Shown: in pieces, positions 1-8,332 of the stretch
Layout: the number at the start of each line of letters is the position of its first letter
Numbering within the stretch: the stretch's first letter is position 1
Source: an uncultured Bacilli bacterium
GTDB lineage: Bacteria > Bacillota_I > Bacilli_A > ML615J-28 > CAG-313
Direction: 5' to 3'
DNA length: 39,710 nt
Assembly (NCBI GenBank): GCA_934133195.1
Contig: CAKPAZ010000012.1
Coordinates: forward strand, 1-39,710
Translations under genes and position numbers: made by a program
Notes under the pieces: generated by a model
The model's input: the letters and a program-made list of their open reading frames with translations, nothing else
Database searches by the model: none
What the model was told of the DNA's origin: nothing

Positions 1-30
1 TTAATTATGGGTGGCCCAAACCTTAACATA

Positions 31-59
31 ATTATACCATAGTATAAAAATTCTGTCAA
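31..59 (-). promoter_or_regulatory. Strong leftward promoter at the window edge
   Basis: On the minus strand a perfect TTGACA (54-59) is followed after 17 bp by a perfect TATAAT (31-36). It lies downstream of the amidohydrolase gene and points out of the window, so it presumably drives a gene or RNA beyond position 1. The expected transcript start, about position 24, is followed by a short GGG/CCC inverted repeat. Confidence 0.75.
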
Positions 60-84
60 TAATTGGTATAAATTTTTTATGATT

Positions 85-1182
85 TTATTGTTCAAAGCAA
101 GTTTTTAAGCAATCTAATTTTGTATAATCTGGTTTAAATTTATAATACTTTGATAAAAATGTAATTCTTTGTCTTTCTCTTTCAATTTCTTGGAGTATTT
201 CTTCCTTGTTAATTTCTTTAGGTTGTCCGTTTTTGTTATAGAAGTTACTATAACATATTTTTTTTACTACTTCAGTTGGGAGATTTAATCCATTGATTTC
301 GAGGTCTTCTTTACCAAGTAGTGATTTTTTATTTCCTTTGAGGTTTACTTTTTCTTTTGTTAGAAAGTTATAGCATAGGTTTCCTCTTATGATGGCATCT
401 TCTTTGTTAAATTCACGATTAGTATCGGTATTTAAATGAGATATGTCAGTTCCATAGATTATACGATCAGCATACTTAATAAAGAAAGTTCTTGCTTCTT
501 TAATATTTTGAGAGAGGTTTGTGAAAAGTTCAATTCCTGGGGTTATATCTACTGATATATTAGGATAGGAATCAAATAGTTTTGAAAGTTTTTCTAAGTT
601 TTTTGAAAGAAAGAAAAAGTGAGCAAATGTAATGTGAAGATTAGGATGTCTTTTTAAGACGTTTTCTACTTGACGATATTGATCAAGATTATTGACATAA
701 CTTTCATCATAAAACCAACCTTCTCTTTTAGCCCATTCTGGTATTTTAGTTTCATCCCAGAATTCTTCAGGATCATTGACATGCCAGATGATGTTGATTT
801 TTTCTTTTTCTAAGTAAGAAAATAATTTATCAAATTCTTCACAGTCAAAATCATGAATAGGAAATCTTTTTCTTTCATCAGGCTTTCCTTCAAGCATCTT
901 AACACCATCACATCCACATTTCATAATGTTTTTTACATGTTCTATTAGATTTTCTCCCATGTTAGTTCTTTTTATATATTCTGTTGGATCTAAGCTACCA
1001 TAGGTATATAATCGGTGATTTGATTTTGCTTTCGCAAACAAACAATCAAGGGTTTCTGATGATTGATACATGTTTATTTGTGCAACTAAGTTTCCATACT
1101 GACAGTTTGTTAAATCAAGGGCTTCTAGTACATCGTCAACAAGAGATGGCAAGGAAAAATGCAAATGAGAATCTATAATCAT
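85..1182 (-). CDS. Amidohydrolase-family metal-dependent hydrolase (TIM barrel)
   Basis: A 365-aa protein of the amidohydrolase_2 type. The N-terminus has the metal-binding strand IIDSHLH (His6 and His8). Further expected metal or active-site segments are IIWHVND in the middle, HITFAHF, and IIYGTDISH late in the barrel. These are hallmarks of cytoplasmic zinc-dependent hydrolases or decarboxylases; the substrate cannot be told from the sequence. A C-terminal extension of about 100 residues follows the TDISH motif. There is no signal peptide. The start ATG follows AGGAGA and lies 1 nt before the stop of the upstream hexosaminidase gene, so the two are co-transcribed. No clear terminator follows. 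Confidence 0.75.
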   Translation of the reverse strand: MIIDSHLHFSLPSLVDDVLEALDLTNCQYGNLVAQINMYQSSETLDCLFAKAKSNHRLYTYGSLDPTEYIKRTNMGENLIEHVKNIMKCGCDGVKMLEGKPDERKRFPIHDFDCEEFDKLFSYLEKEKINIIWHVNDPEEFWDETKIPEWAKREGWFYDESYVNNLDQYRQVENVLKRHPNLHITFAHFFFLSKNLEKLSKLFDSYPNISVDITPGIELFTNLSQNIKEARTFFIKYADRIIYGTDISHLNTDTNREFNKEDAIIRGNLCYNFLTKEKVNLKGNKKSLLGKEDLEINGLNLPTEVVKKICYSNFYNKNGQPKEINKEEILQEIERERQRITFLSKYYKFKPDYTKLDCLKTCFEQ

Positions 1183-1183
1183 A

Positions 1184-2719
1184 TTAATTATCTCCTAAAG
1201 GTAAATGTCCTAATGGTGAAAGTTCTTTTTTAAAGAATTTAACAATTGTTCTTATAGAATTTGGAGTATATTCATATAAGCACATATAGTTTTTAAGATT
1301 ATGTAATACTTCTTTATCCATTGGTCCTTTTAACGAGATTACATAGACATTTGAATAATTATCAAGTATTTGGTTAATGATATTTTGTTGTTTTAGATTT
1401 TTACATGCATCATAACTAAATACTATTATTTTTTGATAGTTATCCAAATTAGGTAATTCCATATCATCTTCTAAGTCTATGACTTTTAAATTTTTAAATG
1501 TAGTTTTAAGGGTTGTCGCAAGATCACGTTTTTCAAACTCATCTTCAACAATTGAGCTTACGCGAGGAGTTGGAGCGAGAACTACCGTATTTTCATCAAT
1601 GGTTGGAATGTCACCTGATACTTTAGTTAATGATTCATCAACTATTTTTTGAGCAAGGCGACTGCTATTTTCATCTAGTTCATATAATTGATTATTTAAA
1701 AAGTATTTTTCTAAATATGGAAGGATTTGACGTTTATAAGCCAAGATTCTTTTGATTTTTTCATCTATTTCAGCTTCTGTTATAATTCCATTTTGAACGG
1801 CTTCATAGACTTTTTCAAAGGCAGATTCTTGTAATTCTTTGGTGTGACAAACAAGGACCATGTCACATCCTGCTTTTAAAGCAAGAACAGCTCCTCCGGG
1901 AGTGGTGTAATGGTCTTGGATGGCTTTCATTTCTAAACAGTCAGAAACGATCATTCCTTTAAAGCCTAATTCTTCACGAAGTAATCCTTTAATTACTTTA
2001 GGTGATAGAGTGGCAGGATACTCATCATATGCCTTAAATAAAGTATGAGTAGTCATAATGCATGGTACATCAATATTTTCTTTGAAAGGAACTAAACCTA
2101 TTTTGTGCATTTCTTCTTTAGAAACATCTAGTATTGGAAGTTCTAAATGAGTATCAATTAAGCATTTACCTTCACCTGGGAAATGTTTTGTACAAGCTAG
2201 TACTCCATATTCAGCTAAACCTTTAATAAATTGATGTGCAAGCGTAGCTACAAGTTTAGGACTAGCACCATAACTTCTGACATTTACTGTATAGTTTTTT
2301 AATTCATTATTTACTTCAAGACAAGGTGCAAAGTCAAGGTTTAAACCAAGTTTTATCATGTCTCTTGCAATAATCTTACCAGATGTATAAGCAGATGAAG
2401 AAACATTAGAGGCACCACATGTCATTTGTGATGGTGCAAAGGTAACATCTCTAACTAGTCTTGTTACCATTCCTCCTTCTTGGTCAATCGCAATAAAAGG
2501 AATTATGTCATTTTCCTTTACTATATGATTATATAATGATGTGGTTAAGGTTTTTAGTTGTGAAGCATCGGTAAAGTTTCTTGTAAATAAGATGATGTTT
2601 CCCGCATGATATTTTTCAACTAAATCACAGATATGTTGATCATAGTAAGTTGAAGGAAAACCAACAATAATTAGTTGTCCAATCTTTTCTTGTAATGTCA
2701 TTTCTTCAAGTTTTTTCAT
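1184..2719 (-). CDS. nagZ: Glycoside hydrolase family 3 beta-N-acetylhexosaminidase (NagZ-like)
   Basis: A 511-aa GH3 protein, probably removing terminal beta-N-acetylglucosamine from muropeptides or glycans. The N-terminal TIM barrel carries the family signatures KHFPGEG with DTHLELP, and VSDCLEMKAI, which should hold the nucleophile Asp. A C-terminal alpha/beta domain follows from about residue 350, as in Bacillus-type NagZ rather than the short enterobacterial form. No signal peptide is visible, so it is predicted to be cytoplasmic. The start follows AAGGAGACC. It has its own promoter at 2760-2788, and the amidohydrolase follows it directly. Muropeptide recycling is the usual role, but other hexosaminides are possible. 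Confidence 0.85.
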   Translation of the reverse strand: MKKLEEMTLQEKIGQLIIVGFPSTYYDQHICDLVEKYHAGNIILFTRNFTDASQLKTLTTSLYNHIVKENDIIPFIAIDQEGGMVTRLVRDVTFAPSQMTCGASNVSSSAYTSGKIIARDMIKLGLNLDFAPCLEVNNELKNYTVNVRSYGASPKLVATLAHQFIKGLAEYGVLACTKHFPGEGKCLIDTHLELPILDVSKEEMHKIGLVPFKENIDVPCIMTTHTLFKAYDEYPATLSPKVIKGLLREELGFKGMIVSDCLEMKAIQDHYTTPGGAVLALKAGCDMVLVCHTKELQESAFEKVYEAVQNGIITEAEIDEKIKRILAYKRQILPYLEKYFLNNQLYELDENSSRLAQKIVDESLTKVSGDIPTIDENTVVLAPTPRVSSIVEDEFEKRDLATTLKTTFKNLKVIDLEDDMELPNLDNYQKIIVFSYDACKNLKQQNIINQILDNYSNVYVISLKGPMDKEVLHNLKNYMCLYEYTPNSIRTIVKFFKKELSPLGHLPLGDN

Positions 2720-2759
2720 TTTGGGTCTCCTTTAATTTTTATTTTTTTGTTTTGTCTTA

Positions 2760-2788
2760 ATTATATCGTTTTAAACAATAAAAAGCAA
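2760..2788 (-). promoter_or_regulatory. Promoter for the GH3/amidohydrolase operon
   Basis: A minus-strand TATAAT (2760-2765) lies 17 bp from TTGCTT (2783-2788). The -35 element is inside one arm of the terminator of the preceding operon, so termination and initiation signals overlap. Confidence 0.55.
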
Positions 2789-2825
2789 GTGAATAAGAAC
2801 TAGTTCTAAATTACTTGCTTTTTTA
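2778..2825 (-). terminator. Rho-independent terminator of the ATC-hydrolase operon
   Basis: The stem AAAAGCAAGT (2781-2790) pairs with ACTTGCTTTT (2813-2822), and the loop holds a smaller palindrome, GAACTAGTTC (2797-2806). On the minus strand the stem runs into a U tract. It sits directly after the stop of the 207-aa gene. Confidence 0.85.
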
Positions 2826-2830
2826 TTTAT

Positions 2831-3454
2831 CTATTTTCCTTGATGATTATAGTGACAATCACAATATGGGCCACCACTAGCTAGAGTATATTCTCTTGTA
2901 AAGATGGTGTTATTTAGGTGAGCCATATCATAATCAAGTGAACACATTGCTGGAACATATTCTTTTAAGCCGAGTTTTGTCATCAAATGACAAATTCCAC
3001 AAGTATAGAAGATTGCGGTATACTGATTAAGAGTTTCTCCATCTTCAACACTAAACTTCCAAGAATATGGATTGTTAATTTGTTCACTCTTTTTAGCTTG
3101 TTGCTTTAGGATGTTTCGACCTTTAAGTGTGTATGCTTTACTTTTCTTAGCTGACATTTTAGTAAGTTTGTTTTCACACATTGCTTTACGGTAGTACACT
3201 CTAACTTCTTCAACCGTGTATTTTTTCTTAACTGATAAAAGAATGGAAGAAAGCATTGCACAACTTAAGATGTTAATTAAGAAACGATCACCTTTTTCAA
3301 ATTCATTTACGGTTGAAAGAATTTCTTTATATTTTTTATGAGCTTCTTTCATTATTTGATGGGGATTTTCTTCACTAAAGGTTTCAGTTAATTGTTTTTT
3401 AAAAGTACCTTTAAATCCCATCCACATTATTTTTGGCATTAATCCATATTTCAT
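2831..3454 (-). CDS. ATC-hydrolase family protein (L-2-amino-thiazoline-4-carboxylic acid hydrolase-like), paralog 1
   Basis: A 207-aa protein of the family named after the hydrolase that opens 2-amino-thiazoline-4-carboxylate. The C-terminal half shows the family pattern: CGICHLMTKLGL, then a Cys in VPAMCSLDYDMAH, then an R-x-x-TLASGG segment ending in YCDCHY. The N-terminal half is helical and basic, with no signal peptide. It is the last gene of a four-gene operon, 5 nt after the acyl-hydrolase gene, and its ribosome site is GGAG. A second, divergent member of the same family is the first gene. Most members have no known substrate; the conserved cysteines could equally serve metal binding or catalysis, so the enzymatic name is tentative. 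Confidence 0.7.
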   Translation of the reverse strand: MKYGLMPKIMWMGFKGTFKKQLTETFSEENPHQIMKEAHKKYKEILSTVNEFEKGDRFLINILSCAMLSSILLSVKKKYTVEEVRVYYRKAMCENKLTKMSAKKSKAYTLKGRNILKQQAKKSEQINNPYSWKFSVEDGETLNQYTAIFYTCGICHLMTKLGLKEYVPAMCSLDYDMAHLNNTIFTREYTLASGGPYCDCHYNHQGK

Positions 3455-3459
3455 TTATT

Positions 3460-4383
3460 TCATCTCCAATTATTGATTGTTTCAGTTACTTTTTTATCAA
3501 TATCGATACGAGTTTGTTTACATTCTTTAGGATACTTCTTTGCGGCCGCAAAAGCAAGTTTTACAAATAAATTAGAAAATATTGGAAGCATTGAATCTAA
3601 CAAACTTTGAGGGAAAACAAAGTGAGTACCATGTTCATATACAATCATTTCAGCTTTTACTTTATGAGGTATTTCGTTTAATCTTTGTTGCATACGTCTT
3701 ATGTATTTACCAGTATTCCATAATACATCATCATCGGCTCCAATAACTAATAATTGACCATTAATATTTTCTATTTTGATCTTTTCTTCCTCAGTTATTG
3801 GATGAGCAAGTTCTGAATCTTCAAATAACTTTAAAGAGTTAGTTGAATCTTTAGTTCTTTTACTTTCAGCTTTTATTATATGATAATACTCAGGATGTTT
3901 GTAACAAAAAGGCATATAAGGAAGAGGTTTACCGCGATAAGTAAATAGCGATTCGTTTTCAATAGGCCATTCTTTACATCCATCTTTATCTCCTTGTGCA
4001 AATCCTTGCCAAATGAAATCACTAGGGGTAAGAGCTATTGTTAAGGTGATATCACTAAAATATGAGGCAGCACATAAGGCAAGAGTTCCGGTAGTTGAAG
4101 CACCTGCAATTGCAATTTTTTCATTTCCGTTTGCTTTTAGCCATTTTATTGCTGTTTCAATTCTTTCAAGAGGATAGTTATGATGACTATAATCTTTTTT
4201 CCCAGGTGACATTGATAATACATTGACACCTCGTTTAAATAACCATTTAATAAATGATCTTGCCATGTAGTCTTCGGGGTCATCGCCGATCATCGCAATA
4301 ACTACTGATTTGGTTTCTTTTTTATTTTTCCAGTATGCTCCATAAAAGCCATCTTTATCAACATCAAAATGAATATGTTTCAT
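3460..4383 (-). CDS. Alpha/beta hydrolase, BAAT/acyl-CoA thioester hydrolase C-terminal family
   Basis: A 307-aa alpha/beta hydrolase. The nucleophile elbow AGASTTG places Ser96; a likely acid lies in GADDDVLWNTGKY (Asp217-219), and the base is His254 in HGTHFVFP. The Asp loop and the HGTHFVFP ending are typical of the BAAT/acyl-CoA hydrolase C-terminal domain, which hydrolyses acyl-CoA or transfers acyl groups. The N-terminal thioesterase_N domain of eukaryotic BAAT is absent. It is cytoplasmic with no signal. It lies 5 nt after the methyltransferase gene, with AAAGGAAG as its ribosome site. Co-transcription with a methyltransferase and two ATC-hydrolase-like proteins suggests work on a small acylated or thio-substituted metabolite; the substrate is not inferable. 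Confidence 0.75.
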   Translation of the reverse strand: MKHIHFDVDKDGFYGAYWKNKKETKSVVIAMIGDDPEDYMARSFIKWLFKRGVNVLSMSPGKKDYSHHNYPLERIETAIKWLKANGNEKIAIAGASTTGTLALCAASYFSDITLTIALTPSDFIWQGFAQGDKDGCKEWPIENESLFTYRGKPLPYMPFCYKHPEYYHIIKAESKRTKDSTNSLKLFEDSELAHPITEEEKIKIENINGQLLVIGADDDVLWNTGKYIRRMQQRLNEIPHKVKAEMIVYEHGTHFVFPQSLLDSMLPIFSNLFVKLAFAAAKKYPKECKQTRIDIDKKVTETINNWR

Positions 4384-4388
4384 TAATG

Positions 4389-5231
4389 TTACTTCCTTTC
4401 TTTAAAGTCGATACGGACTATTTGCATTTTCATCATATTATCACCGATCTTTGATAATAGTTTATTAAATCCTTTTAGTTTATATTTACTATCATCTAAG
4501 TAGCCAAGCATATAGCCACGACTTGATACTTCAATGTTATCACTCCATGATGATATTTCTTTTTTAGCATTACTTACGCTAAAGTAAGCATTGACATTTT
4601 TTATTTTTGCGGACTTAATCCATGTTTTTAGCATTAACTTTACAGCTTTTTTGTTAGCCGCATCAAAAACAAGTTTAGCTCCCTTAAAGTGTTCAGCCAT
4701 CTTGGTAATAATTTTCTTTACATCTTCTTTTACAAAATAGTAGAAAACACCTGCAGCGAAGAAGACTGCACCATTTGTTTGATCAATTTTTTCAAACCAA
4801 TTAAGATCATTTAAATTACAAGGAATGTTGTATTCATTATTTTTCTTCGGGATTAATTCATTTCTTATTTCTATTACTTCAGGAAAATCTAAATTATATA
4901 TTTTACATTCACCATTATCAATGAATGTTCCTGTATCATCTAATCCACATCCAAGATTTACGACTGATGCTTTAGGATGAGTCTTTAAGTAATCTTTAAT
5001 TTCCCAAATTAAATCATTTTGACGCATTGCGACTTCTAAAAAGCCAAAGCGTTGGATAAATTTCTTTGATACTTTTTCGAGAGTGCTAAAATCATAATCT
5101 ATTTGTTCAATTACTTTAATGGCGGTATTATCATAATATAACGTAGGATAAAGTTCTGAACATTTCTTTTTTCCAAATAGTGGAATAATTAGTGTTTCTT
5201 GAACGGTATTTTTTTCAATATGATATTTCAT
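4389..5231 (-). CDS. SAM-dependent methyltransferase, leucine carboxyl methyltransferase (LCM/PPM1) family
   Basis: A 280-aa class I methyltransferase. The N-terminus (YDNTAIKVIEQIDYDF, then RFGFLEVAMRQND) matches the start of LCM-type enzymes, which methylate carboxyl or hydroxyl groups of small molecules and polyketides. Motif I is VVNLGCGLDDTG, and the acidic post-I residue lies in YNLDFPEV. The motif IV region is GAVFFAAGVFYYF. The start overlaps the upstream stop by one base (TAATG), so translation is coupled to the first ATC-hydrolase-like gene. No signal peptide or membrane segment is present. The methyl acceptor is unknown; the acyl-hydrolase neighbour hints that acceptor and product are small organic acids or amides. 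Confidence 0.8.
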   Translation of the reverse strand: MKYHIEKNTVQETLIIPLFGKKKCSELYPTLYYDNTAIKVIEQIDYDFSTLEKVSKKFIQRFGFLEVAMRQNDLIWEIKDYLKTHPKASVVNLGCGLDDTGTFIDNGECKIYNLDFPEVIEIRNELIPKKNNEYNIPCNLNDLNWFEKIDQTNGAVFFAAGVFYYFVKEDVKKIITKMAEHFKGAKLVFDAANKKAVKLMLKTWIKSAKIKNVNAYFSVSNAKKEISSWSDNIEVSSRGYMLGYLDDSKYKLKGFNKLLSKIGDNMMKMQIVRIDFKERK

Positions 5232-5932
5232 TATTTATTTCTCCTATAACCATATTCATCAACATATTCTGGATGTTCTTTAAGATATTCATCTGCATCT
5301 CCACATATTGTATAATCACATCTACAGCCATCACAACATGTGGTAGTTCTAACTAATCTAGCGTGAATCAATTCCATTGATTTATAGTCTACATTGCATA
5401 AGGCTGGCATTATTTCTTCTAGTTGATGTTTTTTAACAAATTCAGCCACTGGACAAGATGTAAATTCATAGTAGATTGGTTTATTGACATCAAATGGGGA
5501 AACTATCATTTCATAGTCATGCCATTTGTCACAACCTTGTTTTGCTTTAGTGAAGGCTTTGTACATTAGTTTTTTCCAGAAAGGTTTGTTACAATTAACA
5601 AATTTTAACTTTCTAAATGAAGGAAGAATTAAGTTTTCTTCTAGTTCTTCAATTTCTCTAAAGGATGTTACTTCTTTACAAACGACATAGTAACTAACAA
5701 TCGCAATGCAGTCATAAGTGCCACCTTTTCCATTATGGAAATTACGTTTTCCCCCAAGGTCTGTTCGCCAGTCTTTTAGGAAATCAATGTATTGTAATTG
5801 AACTTTTGTCCATATTTCTTCTTGTTTTGTTTTAGGATAATGTAAGGCAATTTTCTTTTTTATTTCTTTTTCACATTGTTTACTATATAAAACATGGCAT
5901 TCTTTGTTATAATTTAAGTTTTTATTTTTCAT
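5231..5932 (-). CDS. ATC-hydrolase family protein, paralog 2
   Basis: A 233-aa protein and the first gene of the operon. The C-terminal half matches the family: YYEFTSCPVAEFVKKH, PALCNVDYKSME, and a very cysteine-rich end (TTCCDGCRCDYTICGD). The 207-aa paralog has the same order (CGIC, AMCSLDY, YCDCHY), but the two are strongly diverged and this one has more cysteines, which suggests a metal site or a different chemistry. No signal peptide is seen. The start is preceded by AGAGGT, and a good promoter lies 23 nt upstream. Whether both paralogs are enzymes or form a heteromer cannot be told from the sequence. Confidence 0.65.
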   Translation of the reverse strand: MKNKNLNYNKECHVLYSKQCEKEIKKKIALHYPKTKQEEIWTKVQLQYIDFLKDWRTDLGGKRNFHNGKGGTYDCIAIVSYYVVCKEVTSFREIEELEENLILPSFRKLKFVNCNKPFWKKLMYKAFTKAKQGCDKWHDYEMIVSPFDVNKPIYYEFTSCPVAEFVKKHQLEEIMPALCNVDYKSMELIHARLVRTTTCCDGCRCDYTICGDADEYLKEHPEYVDEYGYRRNK

Positions 5933-5954
5933 TATTATACCTCTTATTTAATAT

Positions 5955-5983
5955 ATTATATCACTGATGTAAAGAAAACTCAA
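5955..5983 (-). promoter_or_regulatory. Promoter of the ATC-hydrolase operon
   Basis: Minus-strand TTGAGT (5978-5983), a 17-bp spacer and TATAAT (5955-5960), 23 nt upstream of the first start codon. A perfect inverted repeat (5986-6003) abuts the -35 element and may be an operator. Confidence 0.75.
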
Positions 5984-5985
5984 TT

Positions 5986-6003
5986 AGTTAGCACTAGCTA
6001 ACT
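5986..6003. repeat. Perfect 18-bp inverted repeat beside a -35 element
   Basis: AGTTAGC-ACTA-GCTAACT, two 7-bp arms around a 4-base loop, lies 2 bp upstream of the -35 of the ATC-hydrolase operon and about 12 bp beyond the U tract of the nfnB terminator. It is followed by six T on the plus strand, so it could act as a plus-strand terminator, but no plus-strand gene precedes it. An operator is the alternative. Confidence 0.5.
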
Positions 6004-6015
6004 TTTTTATTATAT

Positions 6016-6047
6016 AAAAACAAGCATATCATTAACTGATATGCTTG
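6016..6047 (-). terminator. Terminator of nadK-nfnAB
   Basis: CAAGCATATCA (6021-6031) pairs with TGATATGCTTG (6037-6047) around a 5-base loop. On the minus strand the stem is followed by U5 (complement of 6016-6020). It follows the nfnB stop directly. Confidence 0.9.
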
Positions 6048-6059
6048 TGATATTTAGAC

Positions 6060-7448
6060 TTATTTATTCTTTAGGTAATTGTCGATTGCTTCAGCAGCTT
6101 TTTTACCAGCACCCATAGCAAGGATTACTGTAGCAGCACCAGTTACGGCGTCACCACCAGCGTAGATACCTTCTCTTGAAGTTAAACCATCTTCATTAGT
6201 AATGATTCCACCCCATTTTTCAGTATCAAGACCTTTAGTAGTGTTCTTGATTAGAGGGTTAGGAGATGTACCAAGTGCCATAATAACACAGTCAACATCC
6301 ATTACAAATTCAGAGTCAGCTTTAACTACTGGTTTTCTACGACCAGATGCATCAGCTTCACCAAGTTCCATTTCAACACATTTCATTTGTGAAACAGTTC
6401 CAGTTTCATCACCGATTAATTCAATTGGGTTAGTTAATACTTTGAAGATGATACCTTCTTCCATAGCATGTTCAACTTCTTCTCTTCTTGCTGGAAGTTC
6501 ATCTAATCCACGACGATAAACGATATAAACATTTTCAGCACCTAAACGTTTAGCACATCTAGCAGCATCCATTGCAACGTTACCACCACCAACAACAGCA
6601 ACATTCTTGCTTTGTTTTACTGGAGTAGTTGAATCAGGAAGGTAAGCTTTCATTAGGTTAACACGTGTTAAGATTTCATTAGCGCTGAATACACCTTTTA
6701 AGTTTTCACCAGGAATATTCATGAACTTAGGAAGTCCAGCACCGCTACCAATGAAGATAGCTTCAAACTTATATTCATCGATTAATTCATCAATTGATAA
6801 TACTTTACCAACAACCATGTTAGTTTCAACTTTAACGCCTAATGCGATTAAGTTGTCGATTTCTTTTTGAACGATTGATTTAGGAAGACGGAATTCAGGA
6901 ATACCATAAACTAGAACTCCACCAGCCATATGTAATGCTTCAAAAATTGTAACTTCATAGCCTTCAAGTGCAAGTTTACCAGCACATGTTAATCCAGAAG
7001 GACCAGAACCAATTACTGCTACTTTATGACCATTTGATGCAGGTCTTACTACTTCACCAGTTTGATGAGCATTGTGGTAGTCAGCAACGAATCTTTCAAG
7101 TCTACCGATTCCAACAGGTTCACCTTTAATACCTCTTACACATTTGCCTTCGCATTGGCTTTCTTGAGGACATACACGACCACAAACTGCAGGTAGTGCA
7201 CTGCTCTTGTAAATGATATTATAAGCTTCTTCATAGTTTTTAACTTTAACTTGAGCAATGAAATCAGGAATGTTGATTCCAACAGGGCAACCATTAACAC
7301 ATGGTTTATTTTTACAATGTAAGCATCTTTCAGCTTCATCGATTGCCATTTCTTCAGTATAACCTAAAGCAACTTCTTCAAAGTTTTTATTTCTAACGTT
7401 TGCATCTAAAGATGGCATTGGGTTCTTTTTAAGTGACATATTAGGCAT
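6060..7448 (-). CDS. nfnB: NfnB-type large subunit of NADH-dependent ferredoxin:NADP+ oxidoreductase (GltD-like)
   Basis: A 462-aa flavoprotein, the length expected for NfnB/SudA and glutamate-synthase-small-subunit homologs. The N-terminus has the Fe-S cysteine cluster CLHCKNKPCVNGCPVGI and a second set in CGRVCPQESQCEGKC. An FAD-binding GSGPSGLTCAG follows near residue 145, then the NADP-binding GGGNVAMDAARCAKR, and a C-terminal FAD motif, GIYAGGDAVTGAATVI. It starts 2 nt after nfnA, so the pair forms NfnAB, which bifurcates electrons between NADPH, NAD+ and ferredoxin. No gltB-like large subunit is nearby, which argues against true glutamate synthase. A sulfide dehydrogenase role (SudAB) is the main alternative name. 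Confidence 0.88.
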   Translation of the reverse strand: MPNMSLKKNPMPSLDANVRNKNFEEVALGYTEEMAIDEAERCLHCKNKPCVNGCPVGINIPDFIAQVKVKNYEEAYNIIYKSSALPAVCGRVCPQESQCEGKCVRGIKGEPVGIGRLERFVADYHNAHQTGEVVRPASNGHKVAVIGSGPSGLTCAGKLALEGYEVTIFEALHMAGGVLVYGIPEFRLPKSIVQKEIDNLIALGVKVETNMVVGKVLSIDELIDEYKFEAIFIGSGAGLPKFMNIPGENLKGVFSANEILTRVNLMKAYLPDSTTPVKQSKNVAVVGGGNVAMDAARCAKRLGAENVYIVYRRGLDELPARREEVEHAMEEGIIFKVLTNPIELIGDETGTVSQMKCVEMELGEADASGRRKPVVKADSEFVMDVDCVIMALGTSPNPLIKNTTKGLDTEKWGGIITNEDGLTSREGIYAGGDAVTGAATVILAMGAGKKAAEAIDNYLKNK

Positions 7449-7450
7449 AA

Positions 7451-8308
7451 TTATTTAACCTCTTTTTTCAATAAATTACAAGATTTTTCTCTTGCTCTTG
7501 CTTCAAAATCTGTATAGCTTCTAGATCTTGAGATAGCTTCATCAAAGTCGACTTCAAATGCGTCGAAATCAGGACCATCAACACAGGCAAATTTAGTTTT
7601 GCCACCTACTGTTAAACGACAGCAACCGCACATGCCAGTACCATCGATCATAATTGGGTTCATACTTACAACTGTTTTGATGTTATATTTCTTTGTTAGT
7701 AATGTAACAAACTTCATCATGATAAGTGGTCCAATAGCGATAACTTCATCATATTCATTTCCTGCTTTAATTAATTCTTCTAATGCGTTAGTTACTAAAC
7801 CTTTTGTTCCATAACTACCATCATCTGTCATTAAGCATAGTTTGTCACTTGCTTCAGTGAATTCTTTTTCTAAGATAACTAAATCTTTATTTCTAAATCC
7901 AATAATTGAGTGAACTTCACATCCTGTGTCATGTAATTTTTTAGCAACAGGTAATGCGATAGCACAACCTACACCACCACCAACAACAGCAACTTTCTTT
8001 AATCCTTCAGTTTCAGTTGCTTTTCCAAGTGGGCCTACAAAGTCATGAATGCAATCGCCTTCATTTAGGTTGTTTAATAACATAGTTGTTCCACCAACTA
8101 TTTGGAAAATAATTGTAACTGTTCCTTTTTCACGATCGTAACCAGCAACAGTTAGAGGAATTCTTTCACCAGCTTCATCAACTCTTAAGATAATAAATTC
8201 TCCTGGTTCAGCTTTCTTAGCGATAAAAGGAGAATAAACTTCCATTTTTGTTACAGTTGGGTTTAGTTCTTCTTTTAAAACAATTTGATTTAATTTAAAC
8301 TTGTCCAT
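7451..8308 (-). CDS. nfnA: NfnA-type small subunit (ferredoxin-NADP reductase-like FAD/NAD and 2Fe-2S protein)
   Basis: A 285-aa protein of the dihydroorotate dehydrogenase electron transfer subunit/NfnA family. The FAD domain has GERIPLTVAGYD (residues near 50). The NAD domain starts with VAVVGGGVGCAIALPVA near residue 108. A C-terminal 2Fe-2S set, CGCCRLTVGGKTKFACVDGPDFDA, is diagnostic. It is translated after nadK, with an AAAGGGAG ribosome site, and nfnB follows after 2 nt. Together with NfnB it should form the cytoplasmic bifurcating transhydrogenase that makes NADPH from NADH plus reduced ferredoxin. Confidence 0.88.
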   Translation of the reverse strand: MDKFKLNQIVLKEELNPTVTKMEVYSPFIAKKAEPGEFIILRVDEAGERIPLTVAGYDREKGTVTIIFQIVGGTTMLLNNLNEGDCIHDFVGPLGKATETEGLKKVAVVGGGVGCAIALPVAKKLHDTGCEVHSIIGFRNKDLVILEKEFTEASDKLCLMTDDGSYGTKGLVTNALEELIKAGNEYDEVIAIGPLIMMKFVTLLTKKYNIKTVVSMNPIMIDGTGMCGCCRLTVGGKTKFACVDGPDFDAFEVDFDEAISRSRSYTDFEARAREKSCNLLKKEVK

Positions 8309-8332
8309 TTTTTAACTCCCTTTTCATTTTTT

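Noticed and set aside
6202..6519. Plus-strand 105-aa frame opposite nfnB
   Set aside because: It is antisense to a well-conserved gene, has no Shine-Dalgarno or promoter and its product resembles no known protein.
6060..8308. Glutamate synthase small subunit plus dihydroorotate dehydrogenase electron transfer subunit
   Set aside because: No gltB or pyrD is nearby. The pair, in this order and of these lengths, is the NfnAB/SudAB type.
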